Source: Phoronis ovalis
Lineage: Eukaryota; Phoronida; Phoronidae
DNA length: 57,541 nt
Reading direction: 5' to 3'
Assembly (NCBI GenBank): GCA_028565635.1
Contig: JAOXYB010015853.1
Coordinates: 1 to 57,541 of the forward strand
Shown piece by piece: positions 12,401 through 25,018 of this stretch (positions are counted from its first letter, which is position 1; every line of letters starts with the position of its first letter). The position numbers were made by a program, and so were the translations under genes. Under the pieces are notes generated by a model that saw only the letters and a program-made list of their open reading frames with translations, searched no databases and had not been told where the DNA came from.

Positions 12401-15400
12401 CACAATAATGATTTACTTTTATATGAAAAAATCATTTCATACGCTAGACCAAAGCCGGAATGGAATGATACATTAAAAAATCTCAAAGATAAGCAATTAT
12501 TTACACACTTAACAAATTGGAACACACAATATCATAAGTTTCAAATTCAATATAACAAAAACATGTTTTTTGTTTCTAACCTTTATTTGTGGATGGTAAT
12601 GATGACCGTCAATGAAATTGTCAAGAGAGAGTACAGCTGTGTTCCCAGTTTGCTTTTCCCACGAGTATATATCTTGACGATGATTTTCAGATCCAATGGC
12701 TAATTCTACATATAAAATTCCACTTTCCGCGTCTTTGCAGCCATACCATTGAATCCCAAGCATATGGCTAGAAACATGTTCTCGGTGCTGGTGGGGAGAA
12801 CCAACTGAGACACGTTCACATGTTGGTGGTGTTATATCCACTGTAAATGGTTCTGATATCACTGTAGTGACATGACCAACTTGATCAAGAGCTGTAACAG
12901 TTACAGTAGAAACTTTACCAAGTGGCTAAAATGCGTTGTTTTTTTTTAGATAGTTACATGGTTTTATTCAATGGAGTAATAATTTAAGTAATCGCTTCTT
13001 CATACTCTAATGCATTATGTAATTTATTTGTATAAAAATATGTCTAAAAAATTAAAATGACCATTGCGGAGCGAAGGAGATATTGAGAAAGAACATTTAG
13101 TGTACCTTTTATAACTGTATAATAGGTTAAACCTTCGACCATAGTGATATTTTGTATGATAACATTGGTTACGTCTGGATCAACTGCAGCAAATTTTACA
13201 AAATTATCAAGACCAGCAACAGTGCCTGAAATAATATCATGTACATTCATTTATAGTTCCAATATATTATTTTTCATGCTTTTGTAAATCAGACATTCAA
13301 GTAAACGGAATTGAAGTTCAAATCATGCTCTTTATCTAGTAACAGAAAGTAATCTATATTTAAACCTGATAAAGAACATGGTTGAGTGCGTTAGTTACTG
13401 ACACACCGGTATAGATATAGACCTATTTATATGTTAGTCAATGAAATAAAAACACCACAAAAACAACCTGGCTTGAGTGTCAAGTTATAAAAAGAAAAGA
13501 TCATATTTAATATTACTACAAATGTATCATGTTATTTTCTTTCTTTCTTTCTTTATTATTATTTAATTACAATTATTCAATACATACCAACTCCGTAAAA
13601 ATAGCTTTTAACTCCAGTACTATGTCCATTAACCAGTTCTTCTTCGTCAAAAAATGACGTCCATGATAATATAATTTCATTTTGATGAGTCATAAATCCA
13701 TTGAATTGATTGTCTACTGAGACTATACCTGGTTTTGGCGGATTCGTGTCAATTACGAAACCATTGCCACATTTGTGAATTTCAGGCAAACTTTCTGTAA
13801 AACTCTCGCGTTCTTTTATTGTCTTATTTGTGTTAACACAAATGAAATATTTCACACCATGCATTAGAGAAAGATCTATAAACACGACATTGTTGTCTTT
13901 GGTAAAAAGTGATTGAATACATATTACATCTGATGTACAATCCAGAAAGGGGTTATTCGTAGTTACCAATTTCCAGTGATACACGTCATATTTTGGACCT
14001 GTTACCAAGCCACTTATTATACTCGTGATATTTGTAAAGTCTATTTCTGAATTGTGCATGGCCCTTAACGTTTTAGTTTCCATATTTGAGGAATGAGCAA
14101 CGATTTTATATTTTTCGGTGTCTCTAGGCAACAATTCATGTACAGCAATATCAACAGTTGTCGTTGAAGCTATCTCTAAATGAATTTCTTTGCTAACGGT
14201 TGTAGTCAGTCCAGACGATGAATAACCTTTAATGATCACATGTGCTGATTTAAGTCGGTAATGATGCCAAGGACTGACGTCCACACTAGTCTACAAAGGT
14301 CAAATACAGTGTGTAAACGTGCATGTATGGTGCAACCCATAGCTAAAATCATGCATAGAAGTTGCATGTTTCTTTTGGAAGCCTTTTTTTAGTTCAACTG
14401 CCACTCAGTTTCCTCATCATCTTAATAGACAGTGGAAATATGCATGTTTACAAATGCTTATTTCCGTGTACAGAATGTGTACAATACTTTCTATACATGC
14501 AGCCTGAGGTTCAACTATTTTATGTCAAACAATACTATGTTCAGGGTAACCGGAAAAAATGTGCCAAGGTACAACTCGTTTTAAAGCTTTTCGAACATGA
14601 TGATATAATTTGTTCTTAGAATTTGTTCTAAAATCTTTTAATTCTGCTTGAAATTTTTGAAATAGCAAATTTTGTATCTGGAAAATCCAATATGGGCGCC
14701 ATTTTGAGCCTGCCTGAATACAAGAATGTTCGTAGAATTATAGTATTTGAATTCAATAGATCTAAATATGAATTTAAAGTTGAATTATATGACTCAATCA
14801 GAACACAGCCACAAAACTTGTGGTTTATAGTGAATAGAAAACACAATGACACTTATTTGGGTATCTCGTCTTCTGACAACTATCTTAAAAGACCTAACAA
14901 TAAGTGAAACAAAACAAATATGAGTGCTACACTTACTCAACGGCTCAACTGCAGTGTTACTTACCCTAAGCTCTGTTGAAAACTCGCTATTCACAAATAA
15001 CTGCCAGGTAGTTAAACTTCCCTTCTTTCGGGGATCTGCTGTAACAGCAATTTTGTAAAATTTTACTATCTCTTCAACGTTTCCATTTGTGACTTCAAAC
15101 GCTGACCATTGGATATCGATATTGAGCCATTCACTCGTGGAAGAGTGGCGAATTCCAGCATTTAAAATATCAACTACTCCTATTTTTGGTTTATCTGGTA
15201 GTATTAACACTCCATTGGACATTGTTGTATCCAAACAAATATTGCTAAAACATGGACGAACAAGTATCTTGTAACGGTATCCTGAAGATAAATGCGTATT
15301 TTTAATGTCGCATTTCATTTCGCGTCCAATATTATACCATGGCGTCACGCGACCCCCACTGGCACAACTGATTTCTGGTTCACTTAAGGGTTTTGAACAA

Positions 15401-18400
15401 GTTTCTTCCAGTATAGCACATTCATAATGTGAAACATGCTCGTGCATGTCTAGACTGTATTGAAAATATCCTGTTAGTGTGGATGTAGAAATTTGATTCG
15501 AAATGTCTATAGCACAGTGCATTAAATGTACGTCGGTTATAATCAAAGATCCCCCGCAATTATTAACAATAGAGATTTTATTAAAGTGAGCTGCCCATGG
15601 AAGAGAAAATAGAACGTAAGAAACCGAAACAGGATGGAAATTCATTTCCACAGATTTCTGTAGACCATTAATATCTGAATATTGCATATCAATGCAAGAG
15701 AAGTTATCAATGCCATGAATTGTTAATCTGATTGTAAACATTTCACTTGGATGAAAGTTCTTTAATATCCCAGTGACGTTGAAATTATATGATTGCTCAG
15801 ATCCTAAGACAATTTGTTCTGTTTGCAAATTATGCAAATCTTTCACCACTCCGCATCCAAGTCCATCATAAACGTTGCCCATTTGTAATATCGAGGACTT
15901 ATTAAAAAGATATGCTCCATCCGATGATACTACAACTGAACCAGAATCTGTAGTTGCTGTAACGGTAGCGTATACTTTGCTGAATTGTACAACACCTGGC
16001 ATATGTAAGCACGTAAAATTTACATTTTCAATGTTTACGCGTTTAGTAATATTACGTTGATTTTCTGCGGAACTGAGTACAATCCTGTATGACATTGTAT
16101 CGTAATGGCCATCAAAACCGTCCCAGCCAACACAAAATGTTTCACCCTCTATGTAATCAACGTCTACAAATGTATCTCGATTCAAAATCTGATTTAAATC
16201 ATACACCTTGCCTGCTGACGGCGGCACTCCTGATGGAATCCAGAATGTATCCGAGCTAACTATAGTTTGTAAACCGGCTCTGTTCTGAGCTTTAACGCTA
16301 ATCACATAATTATTCCCATAAGCCGCATTGTGCTGTGCGAAGGAACTAAAAGGGATACAACAGCAGAAGTGCCCCTCAGTACAGATAGTTGATAATATAT
16401 CCAAAAATGGTAACACAACTTGAATATCGTGCGCAGTACCTGTAAAAACACAAACTTTGTATATTGAATCAAGCTGTAGCTCCAAACGCGTTATTTACGC
16501 TCACATCTGATCAAATATGTTAAATATTTTCTAACAACTACTATACATTAAAATGGAAAAGAGCTGATTAAGTTTACAAACTACTGAATTATATTCAATT
16601 TGTAAAGAAAACATACCAACAGCGCATGCGTACGATTCGATACCATTAGAGTCTTCCTCGTCATAAAATGCAGCATCCCGCCAACTCACACATATGTCCT
16701 CTTGCAAGTGTCTGGTAACTACCAAACTGCCTTGAAACACTGGAGGCGATTCATCAATAATAATTGGACCGACATGAACAGTATTACTGAGGCCTGCTTT
16801 ATTAGTAGCTTTGATAACAAGAAAAAACCTGTCCCCTTCACTCAGACCAGAAAACATCTTGCTGTAGAAATCAGCTTTATATGAAGAATCAAAGTCTTGG
16901 ATGTCGGGACTATGAATGTTCTCTTCATTACTGGATAAGCCAATTTCAAAATCAAGTATATCACTTTCATTTTCCTCAAATTTCCAGTGGATTCTTAAAT
17001 GATCAGTAGCCATGAATTTGGTGTTACTCGCATCAAATAAATTGTACTTATTGCATAATTCAATACTTTTCCCAGTGTCATGTTTGTAAATAGTTCCATT
17101 ACCATGCGTTTCAAATGGAATTAGGTCAGTATTCAAACGTACGCCGGTACATTTTGACGAACAGTCTTGTACAGTTTCAAGTAATCGTTTGAACCGTTTT
17201 ACATTAACAAACCATATTTTATCAGATGCTTCACATGCTATACCAGGTGCAACGCGGACATCCTGTATTTGTACTTCTGTGATTTTTGGCGGGGAGTTAT
17301 CAATCGTGACTCCTGTTGAACAAGCGACTTCAGAAGCTTCGAAAGCATTATTGAGAGCTATAACCGATACAAAATATCGATTATATGTATCTACTTGTAT
17401 CTGTGCAAATCTTTCTTCGGTTTCTATAAAATGCCACGGTTGACTGCTAGAACTGTTTAAAAGTTCATTTCTCGAAAGACACCTGTTATAAACTCCAACA
17501 ATGTAATGCGAAATACCGCTTTCGTGATCAATGAATCCGTGCCAATTAGCATTTATCATAAAATCACTTTGAAATTCCACATCTTCCAAAGTGGGTCCAT
17601 CAATAACGAGACCAGTAGCTGGCGCAGAATCATCAACATGAATGGTGACATATTTAAGCTCTGTTTGTCCAGCCACATTTTTTACCTCCACAGTGAAGTA
17701 ATACAGTCGATTGTGGTTTCCTTCATGCAACCTGGCTTGCACAAGATGGTTTAATGTAAGAGTGTAGTTAAACATCTCGCATTCCCCAACTGCTGGGCAA
17801 TAACTATGCATCGTGTCTTCGGTCTGGTTCTGAAATGGGACAACAGTTTTTAAAATTTGAATTTTCGTTTCTTGATGTATAATTTACCTACACCTCTTTA
17901 CATTTTATTATACATTGCAATTGTGTCTCCGAAACTATCCTGTCTAAAAATATCAAATATCCTGTTTTATTGAAATTTATAAATATCAAATAAACTTACC
18001 TTTCTGACAACAGGTAAGGATCCAGAATCAATATCGGCAGTTGCGTTACTTGTGCCAAGTCTCCATCTAACAAACTGGAGTCCACTTTCTGGATCCTTGG
18101 CGTCAAATTCAAACACTATTTTGGACAAATCCGTTGTGTTATGCACATACAGTTGTTTGATTCCCTCACGGTTCAACCAAGCATTAGTGATTTCTGGCGG
18201 CGAAGAATCAATGTGAACTACGACTGTTTCACGTTTTGAGTTACCCATGACATCTGTGGCATGAACAGTAATTTCATACGATTCTCCATCAGATATTTGT
18301 AGATTGCTAAACGTTACAGCCTGGTTAATGTTATTTGATACAAGTTGAAGAGACGAAAATATTTCTGGTAGTTTTCTAATGGCGTACGTGAAATTAACTA

Positions 18401-21400
18401 TTCCATCTATGTTTGGTGTTCCAGACACGGCGAGAATACCAGTCTGTTGCTCATAATGACCCGTCACTAAACCGGCGTGATGAGATCTGATTGGTTTAAG
18501 CATATTTGAATGAACATGGAAAGTGTTGTAAAAGTGCCCTGTCCAATCAACCATTATTGATTCTAGATGGATTTGCCATCGGTATTGAGCTTCTGCGTTT
18601 GCACTTGTTACTCGAAATGGATACGAATCCCTACTTGATACGAAAGAAGAATTGTCGTATAATATAAAGCGTCGTGCTAATCTTACGTTCTTAGCCACGT
18701 CAAGAACTTGTAGATAAACAGCATAAAGAGCTGGGCCATCAGGCAACGTAAGGCTGTATGTTCCAGACGATCCAGTTTTTGTTTCATTTATCAACGGCTG
18801 GTGGTCAACTGTGAGCTCGCTACCCGAATCCACAATATTATGTAGTGTAACTTCATAGCTTTCAATGCCCGAAGCACGATCTGAGGAACCCCCTGTAGGT
18901 ATGGGATCAAACCATCCACTATATACAGCTGTTACTGAGTTTACTCGCGTCAACCTCATACTTACGCCGATAGGATCAGTTTGACATAGGTTTGGCGACG
19001 ATACCGCATCTGAACAATGAGCTGGAGGGATGATATCGTATCGTAAACAAATTTCCTGATCTGCATTAACGGAGCTGTAATATTCTCTTGCTGCAACTGA
19101 GTTGTCTACAAGATTCTTCGCTCTTACATATCCTCCACCAGTAGCAATAAATTTCAGACACAATCTAAAAAAATTATAATTTATTTCTAACTTGCTATAT
19201 TGAAAACTGCACTGGTTTTTAACACTAAAGATGAACAAAAATGAACTGTATACACCAGGTGCATTCACTGATCTAAAATGTAATTTTATTATACATACAT
19301 TTTTACCGTTTCTCTGATAACACTTGCAGATTCAGTCTTGTGAAAGCTTAGAACATGTTTAATTTAGTATTAATATCCAAGTACTTATTAATATTTTCTA
19401 ATTAACGTGATACATATACCGTTCTCCATCAGCAAGGTTTATAGTTCCTTGGTATGGTGCATTTTGAATGCACGTGATTGGAGCTGAGACTGGATTTGTG
19501 GGAGAAAAGCTTGAATCTGTACATGAACCTCCAGGTAAAATGTTCTGTGGGCCGTTACTGAACTGACCTGAATGAAAAATTAATATATCATCTAGTCTCA
19601 TACATATTTATCATCTAGTCTCATACATATTTATCATCTAGTCTCATACATATATAACATCTAGTCTCATACATATTTATCATCTAGTCTCATACATATT
19701 TATCATCTAGTCTCATACATATATATCATCTAGTCTCATACATATTTATCATCTAGTCTCATACATATTTATCATCTAGTCTCATACATATTTATCATCT
19801 AGCCCCATACGTCTACATATGCAATAAAAATGTTCATAATCAACTAAGGCTAATAATCATGATGTCGCCTTGGGAAATATTTAGCAGAATTTGCGTTACA
19901 TTTAACGTTTCGTAAGTAAATCTGCAAAGCATACATACCACTCACTGACTGTATTCTATACTGTATGCGTGCACCCGTAATACCAAAATTATAATCATTA
20001 ACGTAATTCGGAATTGTATTTGGTACACCAGTGACATCAAAATTAAACACGAATCTGTAATAAATTGAACTTGGTTGGAAATTGAAATAACTGTCTGCTT
20101 CGTTGACGCATTCTGATGGACTCCCAGATGTTGAGTTTGCGGCTTCACCAGAGGAACTTTCTGAACCAACTTTGCAAGTTAGCAGATGTGGTTGAAGACT
20201 GGTTACTGTAAAACGGAAGAGGTATATGCGTAATATGCTCATTATTGTATATATATATATATTTTACTTGCAAATATTCACTAATTTACGTTTTTATGGT
20301 TTATCATGGAAAATATGTGCATATTACAAGATATATAGTGTAATACTTACACTGGCATTTGGTTCCTTGTTGAGTAAATCCAGTACTGCAAGAGCACGAA
20401 GTTGTCCGCCCATTTGAGCAGGTACCAGGCCAACACCAACGATTCAGCCAGGAACACTTTGCTGAGAAACAATGTAGGTTACGCATCAGGTGAAAGTAAG
20501 TTTGCAACAAAATAATCAAAGGGTACACAAAATGCAGTTATCTACCAGTTTAACTTGGCTGGATTCTTAAATATTTCAAAAGTTAAACACAAAATCATTG
20601 AACAAGTTCAGAATATTCACTTGAATAGTATAAGAGCAATATTTTTGATAGCATGCACAAAAGTTAATTTATAAGTCAATTTCTTACGTATGCATTGCTG
20701 GCCATCACCAGTTAATTCGTATGCAGTTCCAGCTGCAGAATGGTGTTGACACTGAAGACAGACTTTATTGGTCGGACCAGCATCACATGACATCCGTTCA
20801 CAGTTTGAAATATCAGCAGCAGGACATGCTGAAATACAGTTGTATGTATCACTATGATAAAATTTACATTACATTTGCACTATCAGACAAACACGTACTA
20901 TTATCTTAAAAATATGCTGCAGATATATTCTGAATAAATTACGGGCATCTGGTCATTTGTCTTGTGGGTGTATGTATTCAGTTTTAGGACATTTTAAAAA
21001 TGCAATATTTAATTTAATAGTATATTTTTTAATAGTAAATTAATAGTATATTATATAATTCAACGTAACTACATCAATTCAACAAAACAAAACTAACAGC
21101 CAACGAACAAAAGAGTAAAAAGGCAAAAATATCATAAAGGAAATTTTTCATTTGTTCTAATTAACTGGTTAAATTGTCATGCCATTTTACATGCCTGCGA
21201 ATGAACTAGAAAATATACACATTAAACCTGTTAAACCGAAAGTATGGAACACAGAAAGAATAAGTCCTGTGTGCATAACTTGTAGCTCCGCTTGTAGCTA
21301 TTTTATCCATGTGGTTTCTAACATAGTTTATAGCCAAAAAAAACAAATATTACAAAGTAATAGTAATTTGAAAAAATACATTCATTGCTAGTTTTTTCAT

Positions 21401-23111
21401 ATTCTTTAAATCAGCCTAGGGCTAGAATTAGTATACAGTAACTTACCCTGACATGATGGTGAATAATATCCCACTGGACACGTGCAGAAGTTTGGAGTAG
21501 TGCATGTCCCACCGTTAGGACAGGTAAAACTGCCGTGACATTTAGCTAGATTTAAGAAAATGAATTTTATTATTTATTCTTTTTTATGTAATACTTTAAT
21601 AGTGTTTTTCCAAAATTCGTAACTTTAAACGGGCAAACTGATACGATTCTTTTAAATTTTCTTCAACTGAGACTGAATGGTAAAAATACAGTATTTCATA
21701 TATTAATATATGTTACATGTGTCTGCCATTAATAGACCGATATGAAGCTTACGTGCACAAAATCCACCTCCGCTGTCCGCATAGCCAGCACAGCAGTCAG
21801 TGTAAGCTACGCTCCGTGTTGCATATCTGTAGCGAGTGACAGTCCTGGAAAATTGATAGGTAACACTTGACCGCAGACATGATTGTATTATCTTCTCCTA
21901 TTTTTTCTTTCCTTTATATGCAATAAGGAAAGGGGGGACTATTTTCCTTTTCCTTAATGGATTGTTAAGTAAGCAAAGAGAACCTTAATTAGTACAGATC
22001 GTGAAAACCCAATTTCGATCTGAATATGAATAAGAAAGAAACAAATGGTTCTTTTTCCTTATTCGAGATCGCAAGTCCATTTCTTTATTAAAACCCTCAA
22101 TCAAATAAGGAAATTTAAAGGAAGGCAGCTTGTTGTCCTATCAAATTGAATAAGGGAAAGGAAGTATCTCCTCTTTCCTAATTCAATAACTTACTAACTG
22201 TTTAATTATCATTTTATTACTACTGTTTAGGATACGTGAGGTAACAAGTAACAGAGCATGACTATGAAACCCCGGATGAAACACTGGTTTGTAATGAAAC
22301 ATATTCTAACAAGTCACACCTATAAATGATTAGAATTCTGAACTATTTATAAACGGTTAAGATATAATAAGATATTAAAACAGCATATTTTTTACGTCAA
22401 GGAATGTTTGTAGAAAAAGATTAATGTTTTCCTTGCTGACTAGTTTATAGTTTAATTTTGTTAAATTCCAATATAATGTGCTACACAAAAGCTTGATATA
22501 GGGTATTTTTTATAATTTATATGACTTTTGTATAAGATTATACCTGTATCTTGTGCACCTTGACCAGCCCAAAAAACCACACTTTGTAGTATACCTCTCT
22601 TGCTGGTTGTAGGCTTGGTTAAACGTTTCTTGGCGATAAAATGTGCACGTGGTTCTACAGATAAAATTAGAGCTGGATATTGGGTATTGTCATTGAACAT
22701 GGAAATTATAAATTGCCAAATTTTAATTATATCCCTAAGTATTTTTATGGTAAAACATAAGTTAAATTTTTGTGTAAATAGCTAAAGTATTTATTGTTTA
22801 CTTGACTGCACTGTCATTCATCAACATACAAATATTGAATTTAAGTTCGGCGAATGGATTTTTAATGAAAATATATTTTTTTGAAAGCTAGTCTACTCCT
22901 TAAAATATAATTAGACAATTATATAACGTGTACGGCGCTGGCACTTTTGGAATTAGTAGTAAAAGTAACATTTCAGCAATAAATATATATTAGTTTTTTT
23001 TACCGTAATAACTTTTGTTGAGACTTACCCGGTAAGACATGAAGCTGTTGTGTATAAGCTAAAGACAACTAATATGCTTATAAGCAACTGCTTCAAACGT
23101 ATTATCGTCAT
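6482..23111 (-). CDS. Gene B: giant secreted EMI-EGF-FN3-like repeat protein
   Basis: Twenty exons assemble with matching phases into 10,119 nt (3,372 aa plus stop): 23029-23111, 22544-22654, 21753-21844, 21447-21545, 20688-20828, 20351-20461, 19939-20205, 19420-19567, 18000-19164, 16617-17829, 14965-16439, 13588-14290, 13106-13225, 12581-12891, 12039-12285, 11684-11870, 9812-11403, 8199-9458, 7504-8037, 6482-6741. The order is signal peptide, EMI domain, EGF-like and further cysteine-rich exons, a conserved beta-rich stretch, then about 18 FN3-like modules to the C-terminus. No transmembrane helix or GPI signal follows the signal peptide, so secretion into extracellular matrix or fluid is inferred. 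Many NxS/T sequons fit that. It lies head-to-head with gene C, which shares the repeat module. Partner and function are unknown. Confidence 0.85.
7003..7489. mobile_element. TIR element (MITE-like) in gene B last intron
   Basis: The two ends are inverted copies: AGTCTGAATAAATCC begins at 7003 and its complement ends at 7489. The match continues about 78 bases inward with only scattered mismatches, through GTTAGTGTTCC and ATAGTCAATTTTT. The core of about 330 bases has no transposase-like frame, so this looks like a non-autonomous DNA transposon. I could not identify a clear target-site duplication. It ends 14 bases from the exon at 7504. Confidence 0.75.
13534..13562. repeat. Short TTTC microsatellite
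   Basis: About five TTTC units in the intron of gene B between 13225 and 13588, followed by TTATTATT. Confidence 0.8.
18250..20205 (-). other. Gene B beta-rich region between cysteine-rich exons and repeats
   Basis: Exons 19939-20205, 19420-19567 and most of 18000-19164 encode roughly residues 213-660. This part lacks the TPP module signature. It contains Cys pairs (LLTCK, SECVN, GGSCTD, ITCIQ), a segment with CLRYDIIPP, and a Trp/His-rich stretch QYRWQIHLESIMVDWTGHFY followed by YEQQTG and SGTPNIDGIV. It leads into the first clear module boundary, IDSSPPEIT. From memory a similar block recurs in large marine-invertebrate proteins, but I have no family name and it is unverified. Confidence 0.6.
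19583..19806. repeat. 23-bp minisatellite in gene B intron 7
   Basis: About ten tandem copies of a 23-base unit with core ATCATCTAGTCTCATACAT. Variation is limited to the AT spacer and a degenerate last copy (CTAGCCCCATAC). It lies between exons 19420-19567 and 19939-20205 and starts within about 16 bases of the acceptor side of exon 8. It has no spacers, so it is not a CRISPR. Confidence 0.95.
20351..20828 (-). other. Gene B cysteine-rich exons 5 and 6
   Basis: Exon 20688-20828 (residues 129-175) has Cys spacing NCERMSC, VCLQC and GQQC. Exon 20351-20461 (residues 176-212) has KCSWLNRWC, GTC, SCSC and TKCQC, resembling a second, divergent EGF-like fold. Both are phase 1-1 and look like shuffled modules. 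I cannot assign the first to a named family. Confidence 0.7.
21447..21545 (-). other. Gene B EGF-like domain 1
   Basis: A single symmetrical phase 1-1 exon, residues 96-128, carries six cysteines in the EGF pattern (C-x5-C-x4-C-x5-C-x-C-x7-C) with a PNGGTC core and CPVGYYSPSC end. It follows the EMI domain directly, as in MEGF-like proteins. Confidence 0.85.
21753..22654 (-). other. Gene B EMI domain (two exons)
   Basis: Exons 22544-22654 and 21753-21844 encode residues 28-95. The spacing is typical of EMI domains in MEGF-type proteins: Cys, then YTTKC, GWSRCTRYR, a Tyr/Arg-rich strand ending in YR and AT, then DCCAGYADSGGGFC. In that family the domain mediates protein-protein contacts or multimerisation and sits directly after the signal peptide, as here. 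Read from the sequence; not searched. Confidence 0.8.
21919..22193. mobile_element. Possible fold-back element in gene B intron 2
   Basis: The arm near 21921-21966 (AATAAGGAAAGG ... CCTTTTCCTTAATGG) resembles, at perhaps 75% identity, the reverse complement of about 22143-22192 (AATTAGGAAAG ... CCTTTCCCTTATTC). The purine/pyrimidine-rich composition could produce part of this by chance. No coding capacity. Confidence 0.4.
23029..23111 (-). CDS. Gene B exon 1: signal peptide
   Basis: The ATG at 23111 gives a basic start (MTIIRLKQ), a hydrophobic core LLISILVVFSLY and a probable cleavage near TTAS/C. It ends in phase 2 at a GTAAGT donor. I chose this start because it is the only one giving a signal peptide and it fits the splice phase of the EMI exon. 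Confidence 0.85.
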
Positions 23112-23173
23112 GTTTGACTGTCCACGTTCACCTTCTATTTAATCTTTCATTTCTGACTGAATAATGGTAGAAG

Positions 23174-23179
23174 TTTATA
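23174..23179 (-). promoter_or_regulatory. Candidate TATA box of gene B
   Basis: The minus strand reads CTATAAAC, with TATAAA about 63-68 bases upstream of the ATG. An initiator-like TCAGTCA follows at about 23154-23160. The resulting 5' UTR would be only about 35-45 nt. Not experimentally supported. Confidence 0.45.
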
Positions 23180-23244
23180 GTGCCTTTTCACCGCCCATGT
23201 AAATGCGGAAACTGTAACAGTGCTGAATGCACCACAACTTCTAC

Positions 23245-23250
23245 CACGTG
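23245..23250. promoter_or_regulatory. E-box CACGTG upstream of gene B
   Basis: A palindromic CACGTG about 66 bases upstream of the candidate TATA box, the class of site bound by bHLH-zip factors such as USF or Myc/Max. A six-base motif can occur by chance. Confidence 0.35.
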
Positions 23251-25018
23251 ACCTATATTTTTATTAAACAGGTATTTTTATCATTCTAAAATTTCCTGTT
23301 ACTTTGGCCACTTTACCAAGCTTCCTAAGGCAGTAATATTAAGTTTTCTGGTTTGAATTTAAGAAATAAACGTTTACAATTTAATAAAAAATAGGATGCG
23401 AATTTTGATAATACAAAAAATTATAGCTTTTGTACTGTTAATATTTTACGATGGTTGAATTGATGAGGGTGTGAAGAAAGAAGTCAGCATAAATTATAAT
23501 TGTCTAATAAACATAGTTATTAAATTCCCATTTATATACCTTTGCTGTTATTCTGGTAGTGTTGTTCATGATTTATGTTTTTTGTTATCCACATGTAGGT
23601 GTTATATTTTTAGTTTTACTTCGCATTTTTTATATGACCTTGTCATAAGAAGCATACCAAATGAATTCATCAAAACCTTTAGAATGTTGGCAAACATGAG
23701 GACAAACAGATAAAAATATGATCTTAAATTACATAAATTCAATAGTCTAAAGCTTAATTCTAAATAAATAAGTTTTGAAAAGGTTCGACTAAACATTTTA
23801 TGTTTATTAAAATAAATAAGTTTTCAAATAGCAAACTTGAATTTTCTCTTTATCAATAAAGCAAAATTGTAGTACCATTAATTCATCGTCCTTTTTAAGA
23901 GGCTGTTATACGAATCTATTCTCATACCCAACGAATCGGTGACAAAAACTTTATAACTTAATAAGGGTTAACTTTTAACAAGTTTTTTCTTTTAATAAAT
24001 TCAGTACCCAGGATCAGTATAATAGTTGATAATCATTTCACAAATGTAAAAGCAAATATGTCATTACATGATCTTTAAAGTAAATATTTTGTTTACATGA
24101 TCTTTAAAGTAAATATTTTCAGAAAATTGAACTTCAATCAATAAATTTGACTTTACCCCATTAATCAATCGTTTTATAATTACACAGTTAGGCCATAATC
24201 CGATTGTATTCTAAAACTTATACAACAACTTGGTGACATAGCAGCACTCAGACAAGGAAAAAATAGAGTCTGCTTTGTATCGAGTTTATTTTGGAAAATC
24301 AATCCCATATGATATAATGTAGACAACAGGAAAACATATATGAAAGCAGTTTAATTTGTATTCAGACACAAAAGAATATATTTTTCTGCTAACGATTTAC
24401 ATTGAAATCAATCAAGCATGGTACAGAAAAATATTTGAAAGAAAACTGCATACCATTGGCTGTATCTGAGCTGTATCATGCATAACTGTGAAGTAATCAA
24501 TTTCCCTTCAATAACAAAAACAGGTATGACTAACAGTGTGAAAATGAAAAACAAATTGTTGACATAAAATGGATAATCAGGATTGTTGATTTTAAAGCTT
24601 TACGTATGCAGTTGAAGATTTATGTTCAACAATCCCATAAAACGCATGTTGTAAAATAATATTGATGGCCACTTGACCGACACTCGGCCCCTATTTTACT
24701 ATTTTACGTTTTAATAAACGAGCAATGAAAAGTACTTTTCTAGATGAACAAACAACAATTTAAATTTTTAAAAGATTAAAAAATCGTGCATTGTATATAA
24801 TAGCCATGGCAATTTTCCAGCCAGCTACGCCTACATCATGGGCTATCCGCTATGGGATAGGCACTATATGTCACTGCCGGACTATTTTTTTAAAAAGTAG
24901 TCCCTCTTACATGGGGTATCATGCCTGTATCCGACAGGGAAATCTTGCTGTTATCGAGATTAACAATAAAGTGTGAAAAAAGTAATCATCTTGAATATGA
25001 TGATTGAAATGCAGTAAA

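Larger units (their letters stand above)
6482..18250 (-). other. Gene B FN3-like repeat array (about 18 modules)
   Basis: Module boundaries show as a hydrophobic-D-x-(T/S)-PP motif: IDSSPP, VDDSAP, IDNSPP, IDESPP, IDTNPP, VDITPP, DSSPPRAGKVRDG, PDPSPPMAG, IDLTPP, VDATPP, IDTSPP, IDNEVP, VDLTPP, VDHTPP, VDNNPP and weaker ones. Between them recur W-x-G-F-x-D-x-x-S-G-I..Y, a short xxxG strand and YxVTVxAxNxAGL. The alternation of strands fits an Ig/FN3-like sandwich. Exons 16617-17829, 14965-16439, 9812-11403 and 8199-9458 each span several modules without introns, while modules near 11684-13225 are split by introns. Confidence 0.75.
23112..25018. other. Intergenic spacer between divergent genes B and C
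   Basis: The two start codons face away from each other across 1,907 bases, so regulatory sites of both genes probably lie here. I see a near-perfect direct duplication of about 30 bases (core ACATGATCTTTAAAGTAAATATTTT) at about 24063-24120, a more GC-rich patch at about 24815-24945 that could be part of a 5' UTR exon of gene C, and otherwise AT-rich sequence without supported exons. Confidence 0.6.

Noticed and set aside
12892-12927. Earlier acceptor for gene B exon 14 (before PLGKVSTV)
   Set aside because: It needs phase 0 while the preceding exon ends in phase 1. The acceptor CTGTTACAG at 12892-12893 restores the frame and gives the expected YYTVIKALDQVG strand.
14692-14907. 71-codon plus-strand open frame
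   Set aside because: It lies in the gene B intron opposite coding strand, with no supporting splice sites or domain.
19583-19806. CRISPR-like regular repeat
   Set aside because: Units are directly tandem with no unique spacers, and the setting is a eukaryotic intron.
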